This document shows positions 55,859 through 64,000 of a DNA stretch of 64,000 nucleotides, one piece after another. The stretch spans positions 87,381 to 151,380 of the forward strand of contig CANMXP010000007.1 in assembly GCA_947501845.1 (NCBI GenBank), read 5' to 3'. How positions within the stretch are numbered: position 1 is the stretch's first letter; each line of letters opens with the position of its first letter. The notes beneath the pieces were generated by a model, which was not told where the DNA came from, ran no database searches, and saw only the letters and a program-made list of their open reading frames with translations. This stretch comes from an uncultured Flavobacteriaceae bacterium. Its GTDB lineage: Bacteria > Bacteroidota > Bacteroidia > Flavobacteriales > Flavobacteriaceae. The translations under genes were made by a program, and so were the position numbers.

Positions 55859-56521
55859 ATGACTTCTAAACTAATTGCTCCGTCAATTCTGGCAGCAGAT
55901 TTTGCTAATCTCCAACGTGATATAGAAATGGTTAATATAAGTGATGCTGATTGGTTTCACATTGATATTATGGATGGTGTTTTTGTCCCTAACATTTCTT
56001 TTGGAATGCCTGTTTTACAAGCGATTGCTAAGCATGCTAAAAAAACCATCGATGTTCATTTAATGATTGTCGATCCAGATAGGTACATTAAAACCTTTGC
56101 AGACCTAGGCAGTGATGTACTTACCGTGCATTATGAAGCCTGTACACATTTACATAGAACTTTACAGGCTATAAAATCTGAAGGAATGAAAGCTGGTGTT
56201 GCATTAAACCCGCACACCAACGTAAATGTATTAGAAGATACTATAAATGATATTGATTTAGTTTGTATTATGAGTGTGAACCCTGGCTTTGGAGGACAAA
56301 GCTTTATAGAAAACACTTATAACAAGGTCTCTCAATTAAAAGAATTAATTACACGCAAGAACGCCTCAACCGTTATAGAAATTGACGGTGGTGTTACCAA
56401 TAAAAATGCCAAAGCACTTGTTGATGCTGGTGCAGATGTATTAGTTGCAGGCAGCTATGTTTTTAAAAGTAATGACCAAATTGAGACTATTAAAGGCTTA
56501 AAAGAGTTGGCTAATTCTTAA
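55859..56521 (+). CDS. rpe: Ribulose-phosphate 3-epimerase
   Basis: 220 residues, TIM barrel of the pentose phosphate pathway. APSILAADFANL, WFHIDIMDGVFVPNISFG, DVHLMI, VNPGFGGQSFI and EIDGGV contain the metal-binding His and Asp residues. A TATTTTTG box at 55831-55838 lies between the BLUF stop and this ATG. Confidence 0.97.
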   Translation: MTSKLIAPSILAADFANLQRDIEMVNISDADWFHIDIMDGVFVPNISFGMPVLQAIAKHAKKTIDVHLMIVDPDRYIKTFADLGSDVLTVHYEACTHLHRTLQAIKSEGMKAGVALNPHTNVNVLEDTINDIDLVCIMSVNPGFGGQSFIENTYNKVSQLKELITRKNASTVIEIDGGVTNKNAKALVDAGADVLVAGSYVFKSNDQIETIKGLKELANS

Positions 56522-56583
56522 TTAACATGTATTCGATACAACTTTAGTTTTATTCAAATGAAAATCAGCCAATCATATTCAAA

Positions 56584-56659
56584 TGTCAGGTTGAGCACAG
56601 TCGAAACCTAATTAAAACAATTGAATTTTTAAGACCTTTCGACTGCACTCAAGGTGACA
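56584..56659. repeat. Palindromic REP-like element after rpe
   Basis: Arms TGTCAGGTTGAGCACAGTCG+AAA (56584-56606) and TTTCGACTGCACTCAAGGTG+ACA (56637-56659), 19 of 23 positions complementary, loop of about 30 nt. Same sequence type as the element at 55084. Confidence 0.75.
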
Positions 56660-56720
56660 AGCTTTATTTTATTGAACTTTTGTCTGTTTTTTTATAAATT
56701 TTATGTCGAAGTCACGTTAA

Positions 56721-57137
56721 TTAATATTGCTTAAGTAAATAGTTTATTAAATCTGTAGTCGTAACAATACCCACTAAAAGGGACTTATCAACAACTGGCA
56801 GTGCATGAAACTCATTTTTAGCTAAAATCTCTGCTACTTCTTTAATGGTTGTATCGCTAGAAACACTTACTAGTTTTTTTGTCATAACCTGTTCGATAGT
56901 AAACATATTATAAACTATAGTATCTACGTTATCTTCATCTTCCGTAGCATCAGCAAAACTAATTCTTAACAAATCTGTATAGCTTAGCATGCCAATTATA
57001 GATTCACCATTAACTACTGGAATGTGTCTAATACTATGCCTTTTAAAAAGCACCTCTGCTTTTTCTAAATTATCTGATTTACTTAAAGTTATAATATCTT
57101 TGCTCATTATTTCTGAGACTGGAGTTCTTCTTTTCAT
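56721..57137 (-). CDS. Two-CBS-domain protein
   Basis: 138 residues, entirely two CBS motifs: EIMSKDIITLSKSDNLEKAE with RHIPVVNGESIIGMLSYTDL (about 8-62) and VMTKKLVSVSSDTTIKEVA with FHALPVVDKSLLVGIVTTTD (about 82-134). Likely binds adenine nucleotides as an energy sensor. Partner not evident. Preceded by a region rich in REP-like repeats on its 3' side. Confidence 0.92.
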   Translation of the reverse strand: MKRRTPVSEIMSKDIITLSKSDNLEKAEVLFKRHSIRHIPVVNGESIIGMLSYTDLLRISFADATEDEDNVDTIVYNMFTIEQVMTKKLVSVSSDTTIKEVAEILAKNEFHALPVVDKSLLVGIVTTTDLINYLLKQY

Positions 57138-57305
57138 CTTAAATAGGTTTTAAATTCCATATTAAAATTAAGTATGAAAATGAAAATAAAGTATGATAAA
57201 AATCATGTCAAGGAAGACATACAAGAATAAGTTTAAATATGATGAGCATAAACTACAAAACCTCTTCTCTTATGAAAAGGTGAAATAAACAAAATAGGAG
57301 GCGGC

Positions 57306-58157
57306 CTAATAGCCCTTAACCCTAAAATTAAGCATTTGTTTTATCTTGTTATAAATATCGGGAAACTGAGACCTGAATTCTTGCGGTGTTTCAATAAAAT
57401 TCTCAATAGTAACTGCTAAAAATTCAAACTGATTAGTAAAAGCATAGTTTCTGAAATAATTAGATTGCTTTAATTCATCTCGCAATGATTCATTTTCAGA
57501 GAACAAAGCAGATAATTCTTTAAAAGTATCACTAAAAATAATCGAACTTACATCACGTTCTTTCATACTATTAATATGAATGGCATGTGTGAGTTCATGG
57601 ATCCCTAAATTTAAATTATCATTTCCATCATCAAAACCTTGTACAAAATCTTCCCAGGATAAAACCAATGCTTTTAATCTGGGGTTAAATTCTCCTTTAT
57701 GATATGCTTTATTCGTATTAGAATAAAAATTGCTTGGGTATACCACAATCTTTGAAATAATTCCAATATAGAAATCACGAAAACCAAAGGTTAGCATTAC
57801 GGCAGTTGAAGCTATTAGTACTTTTATTTCGTCGCCAATTACTATACCATTCCTACCTATAAAATCTTTATCCTTTATAAAGGACGCTACACGGTGCTCA
57901 AAGTATTTTTTCTCTTTAGCTGTAAGTTTATTATAAAAAGAAAATTGATTTCTTAAAATTGACTTCTGATTTTTATTTAAGCGTCTTAAACGGAGGTAAA
58001 AATGATTGTATAATGGTCGTTTATTTTTAAGTACATAACCCATCTCTATCATTTTCATACCATAGTTTAAAAATATATATGACATGGCAATAAAGAAAAT
58101 GCCCAGAATTATTTTACTGCCCAAAGGGTATTGTTGTATAACTAGAATTAGAAACAT
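57306..58157 (-). CDS. MtfA-like zinc-dependent peptidase (M90)
   Basis: 283 residues. N-terminal hydrophobic helix (about 15-35), then the MtfA-type domain: FYNKLTAKEKKYFEHRV, IASTAVMLTFGF and the gluzincin motif HELTH (H187, E188, H191). In enterobacteria MtfA acts with Mlc; no Mlc gene is near, so the target here is unknown. Confidence 0.88.
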   Translation of the reverse strand: MFLILVIQQYPLGSKIILGIFFIAMSYIFLNYGMKMIEMGYVLKNKRPLYNHFYLRLRRLNKNQKSILRNQFSFYNKLTAKEKKYFEHRVASFIKDKDFIGRNGIVIGDEIKVLIASTAVMLTFGFRDFYIGIISKIVVYPSNFYSNTNKAYHKGEFNPRLKALVLSWEDFVQGFDDGNDNLNLGIHELTHAIHINSMKERDVSSIIFSDTFKELSALFSENESLRDELKQSNYFRNYAFTNQFEFLAVTIENFIETPQEFRSQFPDIYNKIKQMLNFRVKGY

Positions 58158-58271
58158 ATGCTGCTTAACGCTTTTAATTAAAAAATAATGTATCAGACAT
58201 TAATTATTCGTTTAAAATAACCAATTAAAAACATATCGTTAAGAAACAAAATACGTTTGTTACTCAAAAAA

Positions 58272-59378
58272 CTACTTTAAATTAACCGATAAGATAAAAT
58301 TATGTGCAGTCATATATAGGTTTTTCTCATCTTTTCCCAAAGCACAATTGGCCGTTAGCTGTCCTGTATAGATTCTGGCTAACAGTTTCCCACTTAAATT
58401 AAAGATTAAAACCCCTTTTGGCCCCGTTGCAAACATATAATTGTTATTCGTTATTTTAAGACCATCTGGAAGCCCTTGATACCCTTCTTGTTGTAAAAAG
58501 TGATTGGCATCATAGAACACTTTTTTATTAGCTACTTTTCCTGGCTCAACTATATCGTAGACATACCAAGCAGCATTTTCTATATTGGAAACAGCCACAT
58601 AAAGCTTAGAATTGTCGGGAGAAATACAAAGTCCGTTTGGATATTTTAAAGTAGCATCTAATAGCAACAATTCACCTGTTGAGAGCAAACAATAAACACC
58701 TTGAAAGTCTAATTCTTTATTAGGGTCTTCTAATGATAAAGGTAATCCGTATGGCGGATCTGTAAAATAAAGGTTGCCAGCTTTATCAAAAGCACCGTCA
58801 TTTGGACTATTGAGTTTTTTTCCTTTATAATTATCTATCAAAAATTCATAATCCGATTTGGGGTTAGATAAAGGTGTTTTCATTTTACCAACTGCTCTAT
58901 TACCATGTTGCATTAATACTAACTCTCCATTGTCTGTAACCAATAAACCATTAGACCCTGTCTCTGAACCTGTAAAACTACTTGCAGACACCCCCGAAGG
59001 ATATAAATAGGCAATGGTATCTCTTTGGGCATCTAATTTGTAAACTTTATTATTAGGAATATCTGAAAACAACAAATAATTGCCGTCTTTAATCCAAACA
59101 GGACCTTCTGTCCAAGTAAAGCCACTTGCCAAAATATCTATTTTAGAATTAGGGTCTATAATATTTAAAGCTTCATCGTCAAATATTTCTATTTTAAACA
59201 TAGACACCATCTCTTCTCTGGTTCTTGGTGTCCAATTAGTAGATTGCGCTTTTAGTTCTTCCTTGCTTTTTATAATTTCCGTTATGTTTTCCTCTGCTAC
59301 AACATCATTTTTCTTTTCTTTTTTACAAGAAGCCAAAAAGAAGACTGCTATAATTAAAATACTTAAAAACTGTTTCAT
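58272..59378 (-). CDS. SMP-30/gluconolactonase-like lipoprotein
   Basis: Start at the ATG at 59378 opening a lipoprotein signal (LAS-C18); the longer frame overlaps the upstream gene. 368 residues, six-bladed propeller: GFTWTEGPVWIKDGNYLLFS carries the metal-binding Glu, and GSNGLLVTDNGEL, LNSPNDGAFDKAGNLYFTDP (Asn and Asp) and LKYPNGLCISPDNSKLYV follow. Likely hydrolyses a sugar lactone in the periplasm. 16 bp after the galactonate-dehydratase-like gene, so probably the last gene of the sugar-acid operon. Confidence 0.88.
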   Translation of the reverse strand: MKQFLSILIIAVFFLASCKKEKKNDVVAEENITEIIKSKEELKAQSTNWTPRTREEMVSMFKIEIFDDEALNIIDPNSKIDILASGFTWTEGPVWIKDGNYLLFSDIPNNKVYKLDAQRDTIAYLYPSGVSASSFTGSETGSNGLLVTDNGELVLMQHGNRAVGKMKTPLSNPKSDYEFLIDNYKGKKLNSPNDGAFDKAGNLYFTDPPYGLPLSLEDPNKELDFQGVYCLLSTGELLLLDATLKYPNGLCISPDNSKLYVAVSNIENAAWYVYDIVEPGKVANKKVFYDANHFLQQEGYQGLPDGLKITNNNYMFATGPKGVLIFNLSGKLLARIYTGQLTANCALGKDEKNLYMTAHNFILSVNLK

Positions 59379-59394
59379 TATAATATTATCAAAT

Positions 59395-60555
59395 TTACCA
59401 TTCGTTAAAATTCCCATCCTTGCCACGCCAAATAGGATTAGACCAATTATGTCCTATTTTCACACCTTCTTTTAATTTCTCTTCGTTTATTTCTACGCCT
59501 AAACCTGGTCTTTGAAAAAGTTCTATATAGCCATCTTTTACTTCAAACACTTCAGGGTTTGAAACATAATCTAGCAAATCAAATCCTTGATTGTAATGAA
59601 TACCAATACTACTTTCTTGAATAATGGCATTTGCAGAAACGAAATCAATGTGCAATGCCGAGGCTAAAGAAATTGGTCCCAAAGGACAATGAGGAGCTAA
59701 GGATACATCATAGGCTTCAGCCATAGTAGCTATTCGACGAACTTCAGAAATACCTCCCGCATGACTTAAGTCTGGTTGAATAATATCGACCGTTCCTTGT
59801 TCTAGAAGCGGTTTAAAATCCCACCTTGAAAACATACGTTCTCCAGTAGCTATGGGAATACTGGTATATCCATAAATATACTTTAATGCTTCATTATTTT
59901 CACTTAGTACTGGCTCTTCAATAAACAAAGGTTCATATGGTGTCAATTCGTCAATAAGACGCTTTACCATCCCTTTATGTACTCTGCCATGAAAATCTAA
60001 ACCAATATCTATATCTGTTCCAAATTCTTCACGCAGTAATTTAATATTATGAGCTACCTTTTTTACATCTTTTATAGAAGCTATCCAGTCCATTCCACCA
60101 GTAGCATTCATTTTTACTGCTTTATAACCTGCCTTAACTTTTTCGTGGGCCTGTCCCAATACAACTTCTGGGTGATCACCACCAATCCAGCAATACATTT
60201 TCATTTTATGGCGCACAGCACCCCCTAAAAGTTCGTATACAGGTACGCCCAAAGATTTCCCCTTAATATCCCATAAAGCTTGATCTATACCAGAAATAGC
60301 ACTCATTAAAATAGGGCCTCCCCTATAAAACCCACCTCTATATAGAACTTGCCAAATATCCTCAATATCTTTGGCAGACTTACCAATAAGATGTTTTTCA
60401 AGCTCCTTAACACATGCTAAAACCGTATCTGCTTTTCCTTCAACTACAGGTTCTCCCCAACCAATTATGCCCTCTTCTGTTGTAATCTTAAGAAAAAGCC
60501 ACCTTGGCGGCACCTTAAAAAGCTCTATTTTTTCTATTATTAGTGACTCTTTCAC
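59395..60555 (-). CDS. Galactonate dehydratase-like enolase superfamily enzyme
   Basis: 386 residues, mandelate-racemase subgroup. D187, E213 and E239 are metal ligands, H189 (LDFHG) and H289 (APHCPLGP) with D262 the acid/base pair; positions keep the same spacing as E. coli DgoD. IIGWGEPVVEG and YRGGFYRGGP fit D-galactonate dehydratase, giving 2-keto-3-deoxy-galactonate. A 3,6-anhydro-galactonate cycloisomerase is an alternative. Overlaps the aldolase gene by 4 bp. Confidence 0.88.
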   Translation of the reverse strand: MKESLIIEKIELFKVPPRWLFLKITTEEGIIGWGEPVVEGKADTVLACVKELEKHLIGKSAKDIEDIWQVLYRGGFYRGGPILMSAISGIDQALWDIKGKSLGVPVYELLGGAVRHKMKMYCWIGGDHPEVVLGQAHEKVKAGYKAVKMNATGGMDWIASIKDVKKVAHNIKLLREEFGTDIDIGLDFHGRVHKGMVKRLIDELTPYEPLFIEEPVLSENNEALKYIYGYTSIPIATGERMFSRWDFKPLLEQGTVDIIQPDLSHAGGISEVRRIATMAEAYDVSLAPHCPLGPISLASALHIDFVSANAIIQESSIGIHYNQGFDLLDYVSNPEVFEVKDGYIELFQRPGLGVEINEEKLKEGVKIGHNWSNPIWRGKDGNFNEW

Positions 60556-61181
60556 GAATGGATTATTTTCAATACGCGCTCTGCTAGTGCTACTATATCA
60601 TCAAAATCTTGCTGATTTTGTATTGGCTTTACCAAATTTCCTCCCAAACCAAAGCCTGCTGTACCAGCATCTTTCCATTCTTGAATACTTTCAACTGCTA
60701 TGCCTCCAACTGCAAAGAAGGAAACTGTATCTAATGGTCCTTTTACTGCTTTAAAATAGTCGATTCCCATAGCTGCACTAGGAAAAAGTTTTACAACATC
60801 TGCCCCTTCTTCAACAGCATTGCAAATCTCTGTTGGTGTAACAGCTCCCATCAATACGGGTACTCCATTTTTATGTGCTACCGGAATAATATCGATATTC
60901 GTATTGGGCGTAACCAAAAATTGAGCTCCAGCATGAATAGCTTCAGTTGCCAAAGCTGGGTTTTTAATGGTTCCTGCTCCTACTAAAATATCAGGATACA
61001 TTTCACGCACTCGTTTTATTTCTTCTAAGTATCCTGGGGTATTAGAAGTAATCTCTAATACTTTTACACCTCCAGTTACCAAGGCTTTTACAACCTCTGG
61101 TACATGCTCTTGTTGCTTCAACCTAATAATGACAACTAGTTTTTCTGCTTTAATGCTATTTGTTATTTCTTTTCTGTTCAT
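60552..61181 (-). CDS. eda: 2-keto-3-deoxy-6-phosphogluconate/galactonate aldolase
   Basis: 209 residues, class I aldolase TIM barrel. K131 in GADVVKLFPS is the Schiff-base Lys and E43 in VLEIT the proton shuttle; LVGAGTI, FLVTPNTN and MGAVTPTEI are family blocks. Gives pyruvate and glyceraldehyde-3-phosphate. Four-base overlaps on both sides couple it to the dehydratase and kinase. KDPG or KDPGal preference is not readable. Confidence 0.93.
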   Translation of the reverse strand: MNRKEITNSIKAEKLVVIIRLKQQEHVPEVVKALVTGGVKVLEITSNTPGYLEEIKRVREMYPDILVGAGTIKNPALATEAIHAGAQFLVTPNTNIDIIPVAHKNGVPVLMGAVTPTEICNAVEEGADVVKLFPSAAMGIDYFKAVKGPLDTVSFFAVGGIAVESIQEWKDAGTAGFGLGGNLVKPIQNQQDFDDIVALAERVLKIIHS

Positions 61182-62185
61182 CGTAATACGTGTCCTGATA
61201 TGTTACCTTTAAAAATTGAAAGAATTTCTTCTTCTGTGCTAGTATGTTGATCTCCTTTTATAGTGTGTTTTAATGCAAAAGCTGCTGTAGCAAAGCCCAA
61301 GGCTTTGTCTAAATCCCATTCTTGACCCAAACCATGTAGAAAGCCTGCAGCAAAAGCGTCTCCTGTTCCAAAACGATCTATAATTTCGACATTATAGCTG
61401 TTAGAGACTGTTGTTTTCTCATTCAAAAAAGCCACTCCAGACAATTTATTTTCACTAGCTGAGTGATGTTCTCTTACTGTAAAAGCCAGTTGTTTTAAAC
61501 CAAAAGTGCTTTTCGCTTTTTCTATGGCATTCATTGTTTTATCTATAGGATTGGTTCCTCTAGCTTCGATGTCGTATACATCTTTAAGAACACCTGTATT
61601 TCCAAAAAGCAGGTCAGTATTTTCTAGTATGTCATCAAATATTTTTCTAGCATCCTTTTTATCTTTCCAAAGTGTTCTTCTAAAATTCATATCAAAACTC
61701 ACTTTAACCCCCATTTTCCTTGCTACTTTTGCCACAAGTAAAGTCTCTTCTGCACATGATTTAGATAAGGCTGGTGTAATTCCTGAAATGAATAACCATT
61801 TTTGATCTTTTAATATCGTTTCCCAGTCTAATTCTCCAGCCGTTATCTCACTAATAGCAGAATGAGCGCGATCGTAAACAACACTAGATGGTCTTATTGA
61901 AGACCCTATTTCTATAAAATAAGTACCTATTCTATGACCTCCTCTAGCAATGTTCCCTGTTGAAATCCCAAAACTTTGTAAAGATCTCATAGCACCATCT
62001 CCTACTGCATTTATAGGCAGTTTTGTTACAAACTGTACCTGATTATTTAAAATTGCCAACGAGCTTGCTACATTAGATTCTGAGCCAGCATAATGCACTC
62101 CAAAGTTTTGCGCTGAATTTATTTTCCCAGCGTGTTCATTTGGGGTTAACCGCAACATAATTTCTCCAAAAGTTGTAAAACTCAT
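61178..62185 (-). CDS. kdgK: 2-keto-3-deoxygluconate/galactonate kinase (PfkB family)
   Basis: 335 residues, ribokinase fold. FGEIMLRLTPNE at the start, NFGVHYAGSESNVASSLAIL for substrate binding, FDMNFRRTLW, and the PfkB signature GTGDAFAAGF (catalytic D276). Makes the substrate of the aldolase encoded next. Six bp after the upstream dehydratase-like gene. Confidence 0.92.
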   Translation of the reverse strand: MSFTTFGEIMLRLTPNEHAGKINSAQNFGVHYAGSESNVASSLAILNNQVQFVTKLPINAVGDGAMRSLQSFGISTGNIARGGHRIGTYFIEIGSSIRPSSVVYDRAHSAISEITAGELDWETILKDQKWLFISGITPALSKSCAEETLLVAKVARKMGVKVSFDMNFRRTLWKDKKDARKIFDDILENTDLLFGNTGVLKDVYDIEARGTNPIDKTMNAIEKAKSTFGLKQLAFTVREHHSASENKLSGVAFLNEKTTVSNSYNVEIIDRFGTGDAFAAGFLHGLGQEWDLDKALGFATAAFALKHTIKGDQHTSTEEEILSIFKGNISGHVLR

Positions 62186-62191
62186 AACTAT

Positions 62192-63355
62192 TTACCAATT
62201 TGTTAACGATCCATCATTTCTTCTTAGCCTTGGGATGTCTACTGGAACAAACTCCCGCTCCATTGCCAGTGCTTCGTTAAACTCAACACCTAAGCCTGGT
62301 GCATCTGTAACGGTATATCTTGTACCTTCCAATTGAGGCTGTACAGGGTAAAATTCGGGAGCATTGGTTCCCATATACTGTGCAGGCGTATTTACTTCTT
62401 CCAAATAACTAAAATTAGGACATGCAGCAGCTAAATGAATAGTAGCAGCAGTACAAATAGGCCCTAATGGATTATGAGGCATCAAATCTATATAATGAGT
62501 TTCTGCCATAGCCGCAACTTTCATCGATTCTGTTATGCCTCCTACATTACAGACATCAATACGTGCAAATTGTGTTATGTTTTTTTCTAAATAAGGCATA
62601 AATTGCCATTTACTTGAAAACTCTTCTCCAATGGCAAAAGGCACATCTATCATATTACGTAAGTTCTGGTATGCTTCTGGGTTTTCATCTCGAATAGGTT
62701 CTTCTATAAAATCTATAGTCCCGGGTGGCATACGTTTTATAAAAGAATACGTTTGGGCTACGGTAAGTCTTGTATGATAATCGATACCAATAGTAATATC
62801 TGGACCTACTTCTTTTCTAAGTTCGGTAACCCATTTAGATAATTTGGCAATAGACTCTCTTGGTTCAAACCTCCCCGTGTCTTCTTGCGATTCAAATTCG
62901 GCTGGAGCTAATCTTAAAACGGTCCAACCTTCCTTTACACAAGTTTTAGAATAGTCTAACAACTCTTCTTTAGTAGCAAAACGTACAGAAGCAAAACATT
63001 CTACATAATCTCTTTGTTTGCCTCCCAACAGCTCATAAACAGGTACTCCTAGTGCTTTTCCTTTAATATCGTACAAAGCAATATCTATAGCAGAAATGGC
63101 TGCAGTAAAAACACGTCCACCCTCAAAGTATTGTCCGCGGTATAACTCTTGCCATATGGCTCCAATTTGTCTTGGGTTTTTTCCTATTAAAAACGTTTTG
63201 AAATGTTTTATTAAACCAACTACTGCCAACTCTCTACCAGAAAGCCCCGAAGCTCCCCAACCATAAATACCTGAATCTGTTTCTACTTTTATAACCAATT
63301 GAATACCTGTTGTACCTATATTAATTGGATATGTTTTAATATCTGTTATTTTCAC
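62192..63355 (-). CDS. Second galactonate dehydratase-like enolase superfamily enzyme
   Basis: 387 residues. Same catalytic frame as the 59395 gene: D192, E218, E244 as ligands, H194 (IDYHTR) and H294 (MPHNPLGP), D267. It differs in the capping region (GASGLSGRELA in place of GEPVVEG; WTVLRLAPAEFESQEDTG at the second strand), so it probably acts on another sugar acid such as anhydro-galactonate or galactarate. First gene of the operon, just below a promoter-like pair. Confidence 0.85.
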   Translation of the reverse strand: MKITDIKTYPINIGTTGIQLVIKVETDSGIYGWGASGLSGRELAVVGLIKHFKTFLIGKNPRQIGAIWQELYRGQYFEGGRVFTAAISAIDIALYDIKGKALGVPVYELLGGKQRDYVECFASVRFATKEELLDYSKTCVKEGWTVLRLAPAEFESQEDTGRFEPRESIAKLSKWVTELRKEVGPDITIGIDYHTRLTVAQTYSFIKRMPPGTIDFIEEPIRDENPEAYQNLRNMIDVPFAIGEEFSSKWQFMPYLEKNITQFARIDVCNVGGITESMKVAAMAETHYIDLMPHNPLGPICTAATIHLAAACPNFSYLEEVNTPAQYMGTNAPEFYPVQPQLEGTRYTVTDAPGLGVEFNEALAMEREFVPVDIPRLRRNDGSLTNW

Positions 63356-63395
63356 AATTTAAAATTTATTTTTTAACGACAATATGTCTTTTTTT

Positions 63396-63426
63396 CAACT
63401 ATAAACGCATAAGAAACTAAGTCCAA
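63396..63426 (-). promoter_or_regulatory. Predicted promoter of the sugar-acid operon
   Basis: On the minus strand TTG (63424-63426), 20-bp spacer, TATAGTTG (63396-63403), one mismatch to TAnnTTTG. A GAGA/TCTC inverted repeat (GAGACGTCATATCTC) on its upstream side may be an operator. Confidence 0.45.
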
Positions 63427-63442
63427 GAGACGTCATATCTCA

Positions 63443-63475
63443 TAAAAAATGGGGCAATATCTGACTAATATTGCC
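63443..63475 (-). terminator. Terminator of the HTCS gene
   Basis: GGCAATAT/ATATTGCC 8-bp stem (63453-63475), followed on the minus strand by CCATTTTTT. Confidence 0.7.
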
Positions 63476-63550
63476 TTATTCGAAATGCTCTAAAGATTCA
63501 TAGGATAATCAATTATTATGCGAGTAAATTTAATTAAAACCTTCAGTAAT

Positions 63551-64000
63551 TTACTTTTTATGCTGAAGTTTTTCTTTTATATAATTAGAAGGTGTATCTC
63601 CATAAAATTTTCTAAAACATTTACCAAAATAGTTCGGGTCATTAAAGCCAACCATATAACTTACCTGCGATATGGTTAATTCGTTTTGCTCTAATAACTG
63701 TACGGCACGTTTTAAACGTATCATTCTCATAAAATCATTTGGAGCTTGACCTGTTAATTTTTTCAGTTTTCTAAAAAAGGTTGATCGACTTGTGTTCATA
63801 TCTGATGCTAATTCATCAACCCAATATGACTCCCTGCCCATATTAACCTCCATAAAATCCATAATTTTCTTGAGGAATTCTTCATCAATGGAATTTAGCG
63901 TAATCTTTTCTGGGGTTAATTCTTTCTCCGTTTGAAAACGTTTACGCATTAAATCTCTTGAAGCTATTAATTTTTCAACGCGTACCGACAACAATTTCAT
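63551..64000 (-). CDS. C-terminus of a probable hybrid two-component regulator (AraC-type HTH), cut by the window edge
   Basis: Only 149 codons are visible; the frame is open to base 64000 and the Met there is probably internal. The linker RVEKLIASRDLMRKRF and LNSIDEEFLKKIMDFMEVNM is typical of the stretch between the receiver and HTH of HTCS proteins. The AraC HTH pair follows (VDELASDMNTSRSTFFRKLK, ISQVSYMVGFNDPNYFGKCF). HTCS sense oligosaccharides and control polysaccharide loci, so it likely controls the adjoining operon. A stand-alone AraC protein is less likely. Confidence 0.85.
   Translation of the reverse strand: MKLLSVRVEKLIASRDLMRKRFQTEKELTPEKITLNSIDEEFLKKIMDFMEVNMGRESYWVDELASDMNTSRSTFFRKLKKLTGQAPNDFMRMIRLKRAVQLLEQNELTISQVSYMVGFNDPNYFGKCFRKFYGDTPSNYIKEKLQHKK

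Overview
The window is a piece of a Flavobacteriaceae (Bacteroidota) chromosome, most likely from a marine species that can use algal polysaccharides. The evidence is AT-rich DNA, promoter-like TAnnTTTG -7 boxes, few Shine-Dalgarno sequences, frequent TTG starts, a short primary sigma factor without region 1.1, a complete Na+-pumping NQR operon, a type IX secretion sorting domain, a PorT-like protein and a TamL-like lipoprotein. No rRNA, tRNA, CRISPR array, prophage or complete insertion sequence was seen.

Layout. 1-7 kb: gpmI (cut by the left edge), a small HAD phosphatase, a broken acetyl-CoA hydrolase/transferase, map, a decayed GxxExxY gene, a methyltransferase, a DUF423 protein, then apbE with a coupled small gene. 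7-11.6 kb: a lipoprotein, a large secreted GH86-type agarase/porphyranase, and a Cys-containing small protein. 11.7-17.8 kb: nqrABCDEF on the minus strand; ApbE is the enzyme expected to attach FMN to NqrB and NqrC. 18-28.9 kb: a DUF5103 protein, apaG, an SH3-like protein, a translationally coupled NRDE / NCxxF-motif pair, pruA, uxuA, a YciI/ECF42-type sigma pair, a TPR protein and rsmG. 29-39.4 kb: fatty acid desaturase, an aminotransferase, two tiny membrane proteins, a predicted small RNA, a response regulator, trkAH, ubiE/menG, porT, an unknown gene and a SpoU methyltransferase.

39.6-56.5 kb: tamL, fbaA, accD, a LysR/SbtA bicarbonate-transporter locus, rpsO, pnp, a glycosyltransferase, an outer-membrane-type protein divergent from a HTH regulator, rpoD, a BLUF photoreceptor and rpe. 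56.7-64 kb: a CBS protein, an MtfA-like peptidase, then a minus-strand sugar-acid operon. That operon encodes a lactonase-like lipoprotein, two galactonate-dehydratase-like enolase-superfamily enzymes, a KDPG/KDPGal aldolase and a KDG kinase. Upstream of it lies the C-terminus of a probable hybrid two-component (HTCS) regulator cut by the right edge.

How the genes connect. The GH86 enzyme, the sugar-acid operon, the HTCS and UxuA all fit growth on algal sugars. NQR, ApbE, menG and TrkAH fit sodium-based marine energetics and menaquinone respiration. SbtA and BLUF suggest bicarbonate uptake and blue-light sensing. The most unusual items are a candidate minus-strand sRNA near 32.5 kb, a palindromic element inserted at the 3' end of rpoD with an 18-bp duplication, the double dehydratase sugar-acid operon, the NRDE/NCxxF pair, and an (AC)8 tract inside an ECF sigma gene. 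No single wholly new multi-gene system could be demonstrated from sequence alone.
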